Shown piece after piece: positions 62,844 through 64,000 of a stretch of DNA of 64,000 nt (the stretch's first letter is position 1; the number at the start of each line of letters is the position of its first letter). Below the pieces are notes generated by a model. It was not told the DNA's origin. It did no database searches and saw only the letters and a program-made list of their open reading frames with translations. Source of the DNA: Strongylocentrotus droebachiensis (Eukaryota; Echinodermata; Echinoidea; Camarodonta; Strongylocentrotidae); NCBI GenBank assembly GCA_035222895.1, contig JAVYIG010009919.1, positions 1-64,000 on the forward strand, read 5' to 3'. The translations under genes and the position numbers were made by a program.

Positions 62844-64000
62844 CTGGAAGAAAGAAAGAAAAGACAGGTAAAAATTTGGGAGATCATGCTATCATCATCT
62901 ATGTCACAACAATAATATCAATATTGTTGTTGTTGTTGTTGGTGGTGGTTTTTATGGCGTTTTCCACCGTCAGTTGGATTATTATATCACCAAAATATTG
63001 ACAGCATTCTGTTCTTTTAAAGCACATTATAATGTAACGTAACTTATCATCATACGTATCATTTGAGGAGGCGCAATATGGCTCAGTGGTAGAGCAATGG
63101 TCCCATAACCAGTAGATCCCTGGTTCAAAACCAATTCAATGCACTCATGCCCTATAATCCTCAATACCAAGTACCTCAGACTGAGACTGGTTCCATATGT
63201 AGTCTATTCACCAATTGCTTTGAATATTCCTACTAATTTTATCCCATTTTATCCAAAAAAAACTAATTTCTCAAAGTCCTCGCCTGAGCTAAATTGATAT
63301 GTATGGTTTTGTACAATTACCTTCATAATTCATTTCCTTTCATGTATTCACTAAAAAGCTCAGTGAAAGAAAGAAAAAATTATCTTCTTTATACAATGTA
63401 TACACAAAAATGTTTCTTTCTAAATATACATGTTCAAAGTATTACTGTAAATACCTTTGGACATTTTCATAATCAAATTTCTGAGACTGAATGCTCCAAA
63501 GACTTCTTTTCCTTTCACTCAGAGAGTCTGAGAAGTAGACTACCACATCATACCAAGCCTCCTTTAAAAAGCCAGGGACCCTGAATAGCGCTCCTTACTA
63601 ACTGGGTAGCGTCAATAGGGGGGTTTAGGTCCGTTTGTCTGGGGAACAATAGCTCTCGCTATAAAGAACCGCCACATTTCACTATGGCCTTGAAGGACTA
63701 TACAGCTGCTAAATGGGTCATCCCGACTATTGACCACTTGACCAATGGGCAGTCCGCTTGACCAATAGCCCGTCCGCTTCCCTCTTTCCTTCCTCTTGAA
63801 CACTCACTCAGGCGTTTTGTGCTGGCGTCGGAAAGTGTCCAGCCCTGACAACAGGCACAGCAAGTATAGGCTGGATTTTGTACAAAGTACTGGTACCTTA
63901 CGGTCCATATACAGTACAATTACAAACAGGAAAATCCTGGTACATTACAACAACTCTTGCACAATCTCTTCCCAACAATTTCAGCTTTAAAATGTGACAT
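62844..64000. other. Upstream of the first GREB1 coding exon
   Basis: Probably 5' UTR intron or promoter-proximal DNA of GREB1. A SINE lies at 63066-63215. I see no convincing 5' exon or promoter. Confidence 0.5.
63066..63215 (+). mobile_element. tRNA-derived SINE, worn
   Basis: ATGGCTCAGTGGTAGAGCAA and CCTGGTTCAAAACCAATTC are A and B boxes of the family at 20608; the body is decayed. Confidence 0.75.

Overview
The window is animal genomic DNA. Genes are split by many GT-AG introns, non-coding DNA is AT-rich, and it is crowded with SINEs, LINE pieces, palindromic MITEs and microsatellites; nothing looks prokaryotic. A GREB1-family gene together with these repeat types suggests a marine invertebrate deuterostome, most likely an echinoderm. 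The species is inferred, not shown.

Left end (1-5.8 kb, + strand): a complete four-exon secretory phospholipase A2 gene (449-5683, 159 aa) with signal peptide, dibasic propeptide site, calcium loop, His/Asp active site and a poly(A) signal. Its first intron carries a decayed L1-like LINE piece, a MITE and a 210-base pyrimidine tract that runs into the acceptor. From 5.8 to 16.9 kb I find no protein gene, only satellites, microsatellites and MITEs between two convergent genes; part of it may be 3' UTR of the minus-strand gene.

Most of the window (16.9-62.8 kb, - strand) is one gene, a GREB1 homologue. I could assemble 30 coding exons by hand. Every junction has GT-AG signals and the frame stays open from ATG 62817 to TAA 16908 (6366 nt, 2121 aa). 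GREB1 proteins join a degenerate superfamily II helicase module to a C-terminal TET/JBP-associated glycosyltransferase domain; vertebrate GREB1 is an oestrogen-receptor cofactor.

The introns hold the mobile DNA. Intron 1 has a nearly intact CR1-like LINE whose two ORFs lie in one frame separated by a single UGA, and an unexplained array of an 18-base motif at about 180-base spacing. Intron 22 has an apparently intact three-exon Mutator-like transposase on the opposite strand. Intron 11 has tandem copies of the end of exon 11, split by a repeat-dense transposon. Introns 17 and 20 have SINEs whose head resembles 7SL RNA. Several introns have near-perfect foldback elements, and repeats often begin within about 30 bases of a splice donor.
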